NCBI GenBank assembly: GCA_934232845.1
Contig: CAKQGD010000042.1
Location: 1 to 15,624, forward strand
Direction of reading: 5' to 3'
DNA from: an uncultured Oscillospiraceae bacterium
Lineage (GTDB): Bacteria; Bacillota; Clostridia; Oscillospirales; Ruminococcaceae
DNA length: 15,624 bases
A model generated the notes under the pieces. That model made no database searches, was not told where the DNA came from, and saw only the letters and a program-made list of their open reading frames with translations. The position numbers and the translations under genes are program-made. Positions within the stretch are counted from its first letter, which is position 1. Each line of letters opens with the position of its first letter. This document shows positions 1 to 7,344 of this stretch, one piece after another.

Positions 1-67
1 CCGACCGCCCGGAACCCTTTGCCGGCCCGGAGCGCGTCTCTCCTCCGCGCTTCCGTCCTTGTTACAA

Positions 68-96
68 AATATAACAGTAAAAATTCCATATTGCAA
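68..96 (-). promoter_or_regulatory. Sigma-A promoter reading out of the left edge
   Basis: Read on the minus strand, TTGCAA (96-91) and TATATT (73-68) are separated by exactly 17 bases, and the -10 box is preceded by TGT, giving an extended -10. Transcription would start near position 60 and run leftward out of the window. The GC-rich leader in 60-1 contains a GGAGGAG stretch but no ATG, GTG or TTG in any frame, so the gene start must lie beyond the edge. A short inverted repeat, TGTTA-7 nt-TAACA (60-76), straddles the -10 box and could bind a regulator. The promoter elements are seen directly; activity is inferred. Confidence 0.55.
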
Positions 97-141
97 CTAT
101 TATTTTAACCTATTGTCATCTTTTTTATAAATTTAACATAA

Positions 142-161
142 TAATGACAGGCTTGTCATTA
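142..161. repeat. 8-bp palindrome, operator-like
   Basis: TAATGACA and TGTCATTA form a perfect 8-bp inverted repeat with a 4-base centre (GGCT). It lies about 45 bases upstream of the -35 box of the outward minus-strand promoter. A further TGTCAT half-site occurs at 114-119. Spacing and symmetry resemble a dimeric regulator site. The stem has no adjoining U-tract, so it is not a terminator. The binding protein is unknown. Confidence 0.35.
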
Positions 162-261
162 ATTTTCGCCGTTTTGTCTTTTGCGTGAGATTTTCACCCA
201 ATCCGCAGTTACAAACCACGGACAGACTGCGTTTTTTTCGGCAAAGCCGCCGTTTTAAAAT

Positions 262-299
262 AAAAAAACGCCTTCCTTTTTCCGAAGAAAAAGGAAGGC
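262..299 (-). terminator. Rho-independent terminator of the MATE-udk-U32-HAD unit
   Basis: A perfect 13-bp stem (270-282 with 287-299, arm GCCTTCCTTTTTC) has a 4-base loop. On the minus strand it is followed by a run of seven T (268-262). It lies about 60 bases past the stop codon of the HAD phosphatase gene and closes the leftward operon. On the plus strand the stem is not followed by T, so it works in one direction only. Confidence 0.85.
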
Positions 300-359
300 A
301 TTGCGGCGCCGGCCGCAAAAAGCAACATCACAACGCAAATTAGCCGCGGCGCCGGGCCG

Positions 360-1010
360 TCATCCCAGCAGCAGCGCGCGCAGCTCTTCAACGGTATTCA
401 CGATATAATCGGCCCCGGCCGCCTCCAGCTCGCCCGCATCGGAAAAGCCGTATTTGACGCCGACAGACGGCAGCGAAAACTGCGCCGCTCCGGTAATGTC
501 GTATTTTCTGTCGCCGATCATCACGGCGTTTTTTCCGCCGTCAGGCAGACGCGGCAGCAGATGCTCGATGACCTGATGCTTCTGTCCGCGCACATCGTCG
601 ATCGCGCCGCAGACGATCTCAAAAAAATCCAACAGCCCATGCAGACGAAGAAATTCCACTGCAAGTGCCTCCGGCTTTGAGGTCGCGACAAAAAGCCGAT
701 AGCCCGCCGTCTTCAGATCGGCCAGCAGTACGGCCATGCCCGGATACGGCGCGGCCTCGAGCACGCCGAACTCGTGATACCGCTCGCGGTAAAATTCCAC
801 CGCACGGTCCGCCTCGGGACGCGACATTCCGTACACATCGCAGAACGTCTCGGTCAGGGGCGGCCCGATAAAGCAGTACATCGTGTCATACGCGGGCACG
901 GGCAGCGCCATCTTTTCAAAAGCGTACTGCGCCGAGCGCAGAATCCCCTCGGAGGAATCGATCAGCGTGCCGTCCACGTCAAACAGCAGGGTTTTGTAGA
1001 GAAATGACAA
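360..1010 (-). CDS. HAD superfamily (IA) hydrolase, phosphoglycolate phosphatase-like
   Basis: A predicted 216-residue cytosolic phosphatase of the haloacid dehalogenase fold. Motif I is FDVDGT at residues 10-15, with Asp11 as the expected nucleophile and Asp13 as the acid/base. Motif II is the T-S-K run at 110-112, Lys144 is the likely motif III lysine, and GDRKYD (166-171) supplies the Mg2+-binding aspartates. The alpha-helical cap between motifs I and II places it in the Gph/YqaB-like group; the substrate cannot be read from sequence. The start is a TTG at 1010-1008, preceded by AAAGGAG about 8 bases upstream. The frame stays open further upstream, but that part reads through the U32 gene's 3' end and has no family similarity. 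It is the last gene of the minus-strand unit, 52 bases after the U32 stop, and is followed by a strong terminator. Confidence 0.9.
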   Translation of the reverse strand: MSFLYKTLLFDVDGTLIDSSEGILRSAQYAFEKMALPVPAYDTMYCFIGPPLTETFCDVYGMSRPEADRAVEFYRERYHEFGVLEAAPYPGMAVLLADLKTAGYRLFVATSKPEALAVEFLRLHGLLDFFEIVCGAIDDVRGQKHQVIEHLLPRLPDGGKNAVMIGDRKYDITGAAQFSLPSVGVKYGFSDAGELEAAGADYIVNTVEELRALLLG

Positions 1011-1062
1011 TGCGAACACTCCTTTTGCTTCGGTTCTCTGTCTTTTACAGGCAAATATGTTT

Positions 1063-3111
1063 TTACAGAACGCTGCGCGTATAAAGACCGCGCGTACAGC
1101 GCTCCGGCGGGGCGGGAGAGCGCTTCCCCGCGTATTCGGCGGCGATGCGCGCGCAGTCTTCGGCCTTTTCCGTGGTAAACCACAGCGTGTAAAACGCCGC
1201 GGGCCCATACTCGCCGAGGCGGTCCGCCAGATACAGCGGCACGGAATTGAGAAGCTCCGCATACGTTTTGCCGCACATCATCGAAAATTTCGTCCCCGTG
1301 CGGTCGGTCAGCACGCCGTGTCCTCCGCAGGCTTTGCAACCGGCGGCGGCCTTCATCGGGCAGTTTCTGTAGACCATCAGCGGCAGGCGGCCATAAACCA
1401 GCAAACCGAACGGAATCGACGCGCCGAGCTTTTTCTGCCGGGAAAGCGACAATTCAAAGCTCAGCTCCGCCTCCTGTGCGCCCATCCGCGCCAGTTCTTT
1501 GAGCGCGCGCGTATTCGTCAGGTTGAGCGGCCAGCCTCCGCAGATCGTCATGCCGGCCTCGCGCGCAAGATGCACCGCCCCGATATTGCCGCACCACGCG
1601 GCGGCAACGCCCTTTTTTCGGGCGGCGGCAAGAGCGTCGGCGACCTGCTCCTCTCCCTCGAACAGAATGCGCGGAATCTCCGCAGCCAAGCGCTCGGGCG
1701 GAGCTTTTTTCAGCGCCTCGTCCAATTCGAAAAGCGGCACCGTCACACGGCCGCACAGGGCGAGCAGCTCCGGCGTCAGCTGCGCCGCAGTACAGCGGGC
1801 GCGCAGCTCCGTCTTTGAAAAAGCCGGACGTTCCTGCCGCAGGGGCGCAGGTTTCGTATAAGAAAGCGGTCTCGGCGCAGCGCGTGCAACTTCGATTCTG
1901 CACAGCGCCTCGCGGCGCAGGGCATTTGCCGCCGACGCGGGCAGCAGCAGTCCTTCTCCGACGGAGACGTCGAGATTTTTCCAGTAAAACGGTGTTCCGC
2001 CCGTCTTTTCCATGCTTTGACGCAGCTTTGCCGCATCGGTAGGGCGGTTCTCCGCAATCAGCGGCAATGGGCCGAAAATCTCGGCATGATGTCCGTCCGC
2101 GTCACGCACGGTCAAAGACGACGGCTCGTCTCTCTGCACAGACAGTCTGCCGTCAAGCGGCACGCGCGGCGTCTCCCGCACAGCCAGACGCGCCAGCTCC
2201 CCCAGCACATCCTTCGCGGCGGTGACGTCCTCCTTTTGACGGGTTCCGAACATTTCCCCGCCGCGCCTGCCGTCAAAATATCCGCTTGTAAAGCCGCTGC
2301 GTGAAAATACGCTGCGAAGCCGCGCAAGATCCGGCCTTTCGCCGTCAAGCGCCTGCCGTACTGCCGTGACGGCTGCGGCGACATATTCGGGACGTTTCAT
2401 GCGCCCCTCGATTTTCAAAGAGGAAACACCCAGCGCCGCAAGCTCGCCCACGCGCTCCACCAGAGAAAGATCCTTCAGCGACAGCGCGTGTGTGCTTTTT
2501 CCCGCCGAAAAAGGCAGCCTGCACGGCTGGGCGCAAAGTCCCCGGTTGCCGCTTCTTCCTCCCAGTATCGAGCTGAGATAGCACTGGCCGGACACACTCA
2601 TGCAGAGCGCGCCGTGCACGAAAACCTCCGTTTTTGCCGTGGTCAGCGCACACGTGATACGGCCGATCTCTGCCGCCGTCAGCTCGCGGGCCAGCACAAC
2701 GACCGAACAGCCGAGACGTTCTGCCTCAAGCGCGCCGGCAAGATTGTGCACCGCCATCTGGGTTGAGGCGATCCGCGGCAAATCGGGGACGCACTCCCGC
2801 AGAAGCGCCAGCACCCCGAGGTCCTGCACGATCGCGCCGTCGATCCCAAGACGGGCCGCCGTTTCGGCGGCCGCGAGCAGCTCGTCCGTTTCCTCGTCAA
2901 ACAGCACGGTATTCAGTGTCTGGTACACCCTAACCCCGCGCACATGACAGTAGGAAACCGCGCGTGCGAGTTCTTCTCCGTCGAAATTTCCCGCGTTGCG
3001 CCGGGCATTCAGCGTCTTGCCGCCCAGATAGACGGCGTCGGCCCCGCAGGCGCAGGCCGCTCTGAGCGCGTCGAAGCTGCCCGCAGGCGCCAAAATTTCC
3101 GGGCGGATCAT
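1063..3111 (-). CDS. U32 family protein with DUF3656-type region, RlhA-like RNA hydroxylation protein
   Basis: This 682-residue protein opens with EILAPAGS near the N-terminus, as U32 proteins do. The U32 signature spans residues 162-181 (EVFVHGALC through GQCYLSS) and is followed by NRGLCAQPCR (189-198). Cys170, Cys177, Cys193 and Cys197 are candidate metal or Fe-S ligands. The family was first called collagenase-like peptidases. Later work links members to prephenate-dependent RNA hydroxylation (TrhP on tRNA, RlhA on 23S rRNA) or Fe-S hydroxylation in ubiquinone synthesis. The length, middle DUF3656-like segment and extra C-terminal half match RlhA (about 650 residues) better than TrhP (about 450). 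A second cysteine cluster (NCP...GCKACGG) lies in the C-terminal third. The start overlaps the uridine kinase stop in ATGA, indicating translational coupling. Family is sure; the RNA target is inferred. Confidence 0.92.
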   Translation of the reverse strand: MIRPEILAPAGSFDALRAACACGADAVYLGGKTLNARRNAGNFDGEELARAVSYCHVRGVRVYQTLNTVLFDEETDELLAAAETAARLGIDGAIVQDLGVLALLRECVPDLPRIASTQMAVHNLAGALEAERLGCSVVVLARELTAAEIGRITCALTTAKTEVFVHGALCMSVSGQCYLSSILGGRSGNRGLCAQPCRLPFSAGKSTHALSLKDLSLVERVGELAALGVSSLKIEGRMKRPEYVAAAVTAVRQALDGERPDLARLRSVFSRSGFTSGYFDGRRGGEMFGTRQKEDVTAAKDVLGELARLAVRETPRVPLDGRLSVQRDEPSSLTVRDADGHHAEIFGPLPLIAENRPTDAAKLRQSMEKTGGTPFYWKNLDVSVGEGLLLPASAANALRREALCRIEVARAAPRPLSYTKPAPLRQERPAFSKTELRARCTAAQLTPELLALCGRVTVPLFELDEALKKAPPERLAAEIPRILFEGEEQVADALAAARKKGVAAAWCGNIGAVHLAREAGMTICGGWPLNLTNTRALKELARMGAQEAELSFELSLSRQKKLGASIPFGLLVYGRLPLMVYRNCPMKAAAGCKACGGHGVLTDRTGTKFSMMCGKTYAELLNSVPLYLADRLGEYGPAAFYTLWFTTEKAEDCARIAAEYAGKRSPAPPERCTRGLYTRSVL

Positions 3112-3728
3112 CTCTCACCCTCGACATGGCGGCGCACACGTTCCACAATCATATCGAGCGCGACAAGGTTATGCCCGCCCTCCGGCACGATAATATCCGC
3201 GTAACGCTTAGAGGGTTCGACAAATTCCTCATGCATGGGCTTGACGGTTGTGAGATACTGGTCGATCACCGAGGAAAGACTTCTTCCGCGCGTTTCCACG
3301 TCGCGGCGGATCCGCCGCAGAATGCGCACATCCGCATCGGTATCGACGAAGATTTTGATATCCATGGCGTCGCGCAAGGCGGGGTTCTGAAAAATCAGAA
3401 TCCCCTCGATCAAAATCACCTGTGCCGGGGGGATCATGACCGTCCGGTCGCTGCGGTTATGTATGGTGTAGTCGTAAACCGGGCACTCGACCGGCAGCCC
3501 GCTTCTGAGTTTCTCAAGATGTTCAAGCAGCAGGTCGGTGTCGTATGCGTCGGGATGGTCGTAATTCAAACGGCATCGTTCTTCATAGCTCAGCTCGTCG
3601 TGCCGCTTATAGTAGTTGTCATGATAAACGACACTGACGTTTTTTCCAAAGCGCTCGCGCAGATGCTCGGTCAGAGTCGTTTTTCCCGAGCCGGTTCCTC
3701 CCGCGATACCGATGAGCATGGTTTTCAT
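3108..3728 (-). CDS. udk: Uridine kinase (uridine/cytidine kinase)
   Basis: A 206-residue cytosolic nucleoside kinase that phosphorylates uridine and cytidine to UMP and CMP with ATP or GTP in pyrimidine salvage. The P-loop GGTGSGKT lies at residues 10-17. HDNYYK and the following NYDHPDAYD are the usual substrate-binding region, and PVYDYTIHNR is the family's central motif. Length matches typical Udk (about 205-215). The ATG at 3728 is chosen because AAAGGAAG precedes it by about 8 bases and the protein then begins directly with the MLIGIAGG strand. A longer in-frame reading would add 30 residues encoded across the MATE 3' end. The stop overlaps the U32 start by four bases (ATGA). Bacillus subtilis also places udk beside U32 genes (yrrNO-udk), so this pairing looks conserved. 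Confidence 0.95.
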   Translation of the reverse strand: MKTMLIGIAGGTGSGKTTLTEHLRERFGKNVSVVYHDNYYKRHDELSYEERCRLNYDHPDAYDTDLLLEHLEKLRSGLPVECPVYDYTIHNRSDRTVMIPPAQVILIEGILIFQNPALRDAMDIKIFVDTDADVRILRRIRRDVETRGRSLSSVIDQYLTTVKPMHEEFVEPSKRYADIIVPEGGHNLVALDMIVERVRRHVEGER

Positions 3729-3765
3729 CCGATACACTTCCTTTCGGGGCAGACAGGGCCCCCGC

Positions 3766-5139
3766 CTATGTGTTTTCTTCTTCTGCCGCAAGGCGGCGGT
3801 ACTCCGGCCGCACCGCAAGAAAATAATATGCCGCCATAAAAAGAGCCGCGCTGCCCCAGCCTACCGGATAGCCGAAATAAATATTCTCAATCACGGGGGA
3901 ACGGTGCATCGCGGCCGCGAGAAACACCTGCCGCACGCCGATCATCCCCGCCGCCGAAAGCAGCATGGCCGCACGGGGATGGCCGAAGCCCCGCACCGCA
4001 TTGGAAAAGATATGATTCAGAACCTGCAGAAAATAGAGGGGCAGCAGCACCCGCAGCATCTGCACGCCGTACGCGGCCGCCGCCGTGTCTTTGGAAAAAA
4101 TACCTATTACCTGCGGCGCAAAGAAATATGCCGGCACCCCGATTGTGAAAAGAAACAGCACATTGAGCGCCGCACAGGTTCGGATTCCTTCAAAAGTACG
4201 GCGGTACTGGCCCGCCGCGATGTTCTGTCCGACAAACGCGCCCGCCGAAAGCCCTATCGACTGACAGATCATCAGCAAAAAGCGGTCTACCTTGCGCGCC
4301 GCACCGACACCCGCCATCACCTGAGAACCGAATCCGTTTGTATAACGCTGCACAAAAAGACTTGAGATACAGACAAGCGCATTCTGCACCGCCGCGGGAA
4401 GTCCCAGCTTAGCCGCCTGCCGCAGAAGATCCGGACGAAGGCGCAGCTCGCGCAGAGAAAGATGATATACGCTGCGGCTGCGCATCATGCGCCGGAAAAC
4501 AAGCGCCGCCGCGAAAAACTGGGACAGTACCGTCGCCAGACCCGCGCCCAGCACACCCATGCCCGCCCACGCGACAAAGAGAAGGTCCAATCCCACATTG
4601 GCCGCACTCGAGACCGTCAGATAAAGAAGGGGGCTCTTGGTATCGCCGATGGCCCGCAGTACGCCCGCGCCGACATTATAGACCGCGGTAAACAATACCC
4701 CGATCAGATAGATCCGCAGGTAGACCGTCGCCTCTCCCAAAACGTCATTCGGACAGTTTACAACGCGCAGAAGAAACGGTGTAAACACCGCGCCTGCGGC
4801 CGCCATCAGCGAACCGAGCAAAATAGAAAATGCAACCGCCGTGTGAATGGTGTCATGCAGCGCGGCATATTCCCTCGTTCTGCGGGCATGTGAAAACATC
4901 ACTCCCGCGCCCGCGGAAAGCCCCGCGAAAAAGCTGATCATCAGCTGCGCAATATCACCGCAGGATGTCACGGCCGCCAACGCTGTCATGCCGACCAACC
5001 GTCCCACTACAATCGCATCCACGCTGTTGTAAAAATTCTGAAGAAGCTGTTCGATTAAAATCGGCGCCGCAAATGCGAGAACGTGCTCCCAAATACTGCC
5101 GGCCGTTAAATCAACACCTTTGCTTTTCAAAAGGCACAA
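3766..5139 (-). CDS. MATE family efflux transporter
   Basis: A predicted inner-membrane exporter of the multidrug and toxic compound extrusion family, about 457 residues with two homologous halves and around 12 hydrophobic segments. Family hallmarks are DLTAGSIWEHVLAFAAPIL near the N-terminus, NSVDAIVVGRLVG in the first helices, VLRAIGDTKSPLLYL after helix 4 and the second-half equivalent VRGFGHPRAAMLL. MATE proteins swap Na+ or H+ for cationic drugs or metabolites; the substrate is unknown. The start is uncertain. TTG at 5139 sits only three bases after AAGGG, while TTG at 5130 gives the more usual N-terminus (KSKGVDLTAGSI) but a long 12-base spacing. It is the first gene of the minus-strand unit, 37 bases upstream of udk, with its own promoter at 5177-5185. 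Confidence 0.92.
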   Translation of the reverse strand: MCLLKSKGVDLTAGSIWEHVLAFAAPILIEQLLQNFYNSVDAIVVGRLVGMTALAAVTSCGDIAQLMISFFAGLSAGAGVMFSHARRTREYAALHDTIHTAVAFSILLGSLMAAAGAVFTPFLLRVVNCPNDVLGEATVYLRIYLIGVLFTAVYNVGAGVLRAIGDTKSPLLYLTVSSAANVGLDLLFVAWAGMGVLGAGLATVLSQFFAAALVFRRMMRSRSVYHLSLRELRLRPDLLRQAAKLGLPAAVQNALVCISSLFVQRYTNGFGSQVMAGVGAARKVDRFLLMICQSIGLSAGAFVGQNIAAGQYRRTFEGIRTCAALNVLFLFTIGVPAYFFAPQVIGIFSKDTAAAAYGVQMLRVLLPLYFLQVLNHIFSNAVRGFGHPRAAMLLSAAGMIGVRQVFLAAAMHRSPVIENIYFGYPVGWGSAALFMAAYYFLAVRPEYRRLAAEEENT

Positions 5140-5176
5140 CGTCCCTTCGCATCCGCCCGCAGACGGATTTTGTTTT

Positions 5177-5185
5177 AGTATATCA
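5177..5185 (-). promoter_or_regulatory. Extended -10 promoter for the MATE-udk-U32-HAD unit
   Basis: On the minus strand, TGATATACT is an extended -10 element (TG-n-TATACT) about 40 bases upstream of the MATE start. No convincing -35 lies at 17 bases (TTTTCT), which is tolerable for extended -10 promoters. It is the only good promoter seen for the four-gene unit. Confidence 0.5.
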
Positions 5186-5284
5186 TATTTTTTCGCCGCA
5201 GAAAAGTCCGCGCATATATGAACCCGCCTTTGGCCCGCGGCAAACGGACCTGTGCTTCGATCTCTTTTCCTTTTTCGGAAAATA

Positions 5285-5293
5285 TGCTATACT
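5285..5293 (+). promoter_or_regulatory. Extended -10 promoter for the ABC-F gene
   Basis: TGCTATACT matches the extended -10 form and ends 28 bases before the ABC-F start codon. The -35 region is weak. It diverges from the MATE-unit promoter about 100 bases away and shares the same -10 hexamer, TATACT. Confidence 0.5.
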
Positions 5294-5321
5294 GTCTTGC
5301 GTAGAATGAGAGGGGTATGGT

Positions 5322-7235
5322 ATGCTTCTGTCCCTGCAGGACGCCGGCAAAAGTTACGGCGCCGAACGTGTTTTGGAAAAAGTGAATCTGACGATCGAAG
5401 ACCGCAGCCGCATCGCTCTGATCGGACCGAATGGAGCGGGAAAAACCACGCTTTTAAATCTGATCACCGGAAATCTCGACTGTGATGAAGGCGAGATCGT
5501 GCGCTGCGAGGGCCTTTCCGTCGGCTATCTGCGTCAAAACGGAGGACTCTCCGGCAGCGGCACCATTGAAAGTGAAATGGCCGACGCACTGGGAGATGTG
5601 TTTGCGCTTGAACGCGAACTTCTTTTGACGGGTGAAAAAATGGCCGCGACGGCGGATCATGCCAGCGAAGAGTATCTTGCTCTCGCGGCACGGTATCAGC
5701 GCCTGAACGAGGAATATGACAGCCGCGACGGCTACGGCGCGCAAGTGCGCATCAACACGGTGCTGACCGGCATGGGCTTCGGCTCGTTCGACCGTTCCTC
5801 CCCGGTCTCGACGCTCTCCGGCGGAGAGCGCACCCGTCTGATGCTCTGCAAGCTGCTGGTGGAGCGTCCGTCGCTCCTGATTTTAGACGAAGCGACAAAC
5901 CATCTGGATTTTAAAATGCTCGGCTGGCTTGAGGACTATCTTGCCTCCTACCGGGGAGCCATTCTGACGGTGAGCCATGACCGTTATTTTCTCGATCGTG
6001 TCACCGATACAACGTGGGAAATCGAGGCAAAAACCGTTGTCTCCTACCCCGCGCCATACAGCCGGTATCTCGCTCTGCACGACGAGAGACTCGCGCGCAT
6101 GGAAAAAGAGTACGAGAAATACACGCAGGAAGTCGCCCGTCTGCAGGAATATGCAGACTGCAATATGGTGCGCGCCTCGACCGCGCAGAGCGCCAAAAGC
6201 CGCCTGAAAATGATCGAGCACCTCGACATTCCGCCGGAGCCTCCGCGTCCGGAGCCTCCGCCCGCTTTTTCCTTCACGGCGCGGGTGCGTCCGGTCAGCG
6301 ATGTGCTGATGACAGGCGGCCTCACCGTTTCGGTCGGCGAGGATGACGCTCGCCGCACGCTGGTAGAAAATCTCTCTCTGACCGTCAAGCGCGGCGAACG
6401 CGTCGCGATCATCGGCGAAAACGGCACGGGAAAATCCACCCTGCTGCGCACGCTGACGGGCAGGCGTGCGCCCGACAAGGGAGAAATTATCTGGGGGCGC
6501 AACACGCGTCCGGCCTTTTTTGAGCAGGATTCTTCCGAGCTGCATGGAGAAAAAACCGCTCTAATGGAGCTCTGGGACCGGTTTCCCCGCGCGACGGAAC
6601 ACCAGCTGCGCACGCTGCTCGGATCGATGCAGCTGCAGGGCGAGGACTCTTTTAAGAAAATTTCGGTTCTGTCCGGAGGAGAACGCGCCCGGGTCAAACT
6701 CGCCATTCTTGAGCTTGAGGACAGCAACGTTCTTCTGATGGACGAGCCGACCAACCATCTCGATATCCCCGCGAAAGAGGCTCTTGAAAAAGCGCTTCTG
6801 CAATATGAGGGGACGCTGATTCTCGTATCCCATGACCGTTGGCTTCTGTCGCATGTGCCGACGCGCATTCTTCTGCTTCAGAACGGACACGTCGAGAGCT
6901 TTAACGGCACCTACGAAACCGTGCGGGATCGGTTGGAGGAGCATGCTCATACGCCCCAGCAGCCGACTGCGAAAAAATCTGCGGGGGAAGGCGCCGCACA
7001 GTTTCACCGCAGCCGCGCCCAGCGTGCCGCAGAAGCTGCGCAGAAGCGCCGCCAAGCCGAGGTGGAGGCCTCCATTGCCGAAACGGAGCAGCAGCTTGAG
7101 GATATCCAGCAGACACTTGCTGATCCCGCGCTCGCCTCGGACTACGAAGCGCTGACCGCCGCAACGAACACTCTCTCCGCCCTGCAGGAAAAGCTGGATG
7201 CTCTTTATGCCGAGTGGGACGATTCCCTTTCTTAA
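5322..7235 (+). CDS. ABC-F family ATP-binding cassette protein (ribosome-associated type)
   Basis: A 637-residue soluble protein with two ABC ATPase domains and no membrane segments. Domain 1 has Walker A GPNGAGKT (35-42), signature LSGGE (165-169), Walker B LLILDE (185-190) and switch His219. Domain 2 has GENGTGKS (365-372), LSGGE (450-454), LLMDE (471-475) and His504. A charged helical linker (about 250-310) ending in a Pro-rich stretch joins them. A C-terminal coiled coil (about 575-637, rich in Glu, Gln and Lys) resembles the Uup/YfmR-type tail. ABC-F proteins act in the cytoplasm at the ribosomal E-site, easing stalled translation or protecting against antibiotics. This layout suits the housekeeping Uup/YdiF/YfmR groups more than a dedicated resistance factor, but that is inference. 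The ATG at 5322 follows GAGAGGGG by 6 bases. Confidence 0.95.
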   Translation: MLLSLQDAGKSYGAERVLEKVNLTIEDRSRIALIGPNGAGKTTLLNLITGNLDCDEGEIVRCEGLSVGYLRQNGGLSGSGTIESEMADALGDVFALERELLLTGEKMAATADHASEEYLALAARYQRLNEEYDSRDGYGAQVRINTVLTGMGFGSFDRSSPVSTLSGGERTRLMLCKLLVERPSLLILDEATNHLDFKMLGWLEDYLASYRGAILTVSHDRYFLDRVTDTTWEIEAKTVVSYPAPYSRYLALHDERLARMEKEYEKYTQEVARLQEYADCNMVRASTAQSAKSRLKMIEHLDIPPEPPRPEPPPAFSFTARVRPVSDVLMTGGLTVSVGEDDARRTLVENLSLTVKRGERVAIIGENGTGKSTLLRTLTGRRAPDKGEIIWGRNTRPAFFEQDSSELHGEKTALMELWDRFPRATEHQLRTLLGSMQLQGEDSFKKISVLSGGERARVKLAILELEDSNVLLMDEPTNHLDIPAKEALEKALLQYEGTLILVSHDRWLLSHVPTRILLLQNGHVESFNGTYETVRDRLEEHAHTPQQPTAKKSAGEGAAQFHRSRAQRAAEAAQKRRQAEVEASIAETEQQLEDIQQTLADPALASDYEALTAATNTLSALQEKLDALYAEWDDSLS

Positions 7236-7279
7236 CGTTTTTTAACGAAAATTTCCCTTTCCTTTCAGTAAAAAGTCTG

Positions 7280-7285
7280 TATAAT
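7280..7285 (+). promoter_or_regulatory. Candidate -10 box for the AI-2E permease gene
   Basis: A perfect TATAAT, directly preceded by TG, sits 59 bases before the chosen start codon in the 109-base gap after the ABC-F gene. The region 17 bases upstream (CTTTCC) is a poor -35. I see no terminator after the ABC-F gene, so the permease may be both co-transcribed and independently expressed. Confidence 0.4.
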
Positions 7286-7344
7286 AACAGTATAAGAATG
7301 CCGTTTTATCTTTTCGCCGTTAATGCGGCAGGGAGGCGATGCTG

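Noticed and set aside
59..77. Rex-like site (TTGTTA ... TAACA) over the -10 box of the outward promoter
   Set aside because: The half-sites look right but the spacing is one base too long for the TTGTTAA-4-TTAACAA consensus, and the outer bases do not match. Kept only as a short inverted repeat.
113..142. Plus-strand promoter TTGTCA-18-CATAAT
   Set aside because: There is no plus-strand gene downstream before the convergent HAD gene, and the spacing is not ideal.
1011..1262. N-terminal extension of the HAD phosphatase gene
   Set aside because: The 84 extra codons read through the U32 gene's 3' end in another frame, have no family similarity, and lie upstream of a good ribosome site for the TTG start.
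1057..1818. 253-codon plus-strand ORF inside the U32 gene
   Set aside because: Arg/Ala-rich antisense shadow of a well-supported conserved gene.
7236..7279. Terminator between the ABC-F and permease genes
   Set aside because: There are T-runs (TTTTTTAACG) but no stem longer than a few bases.
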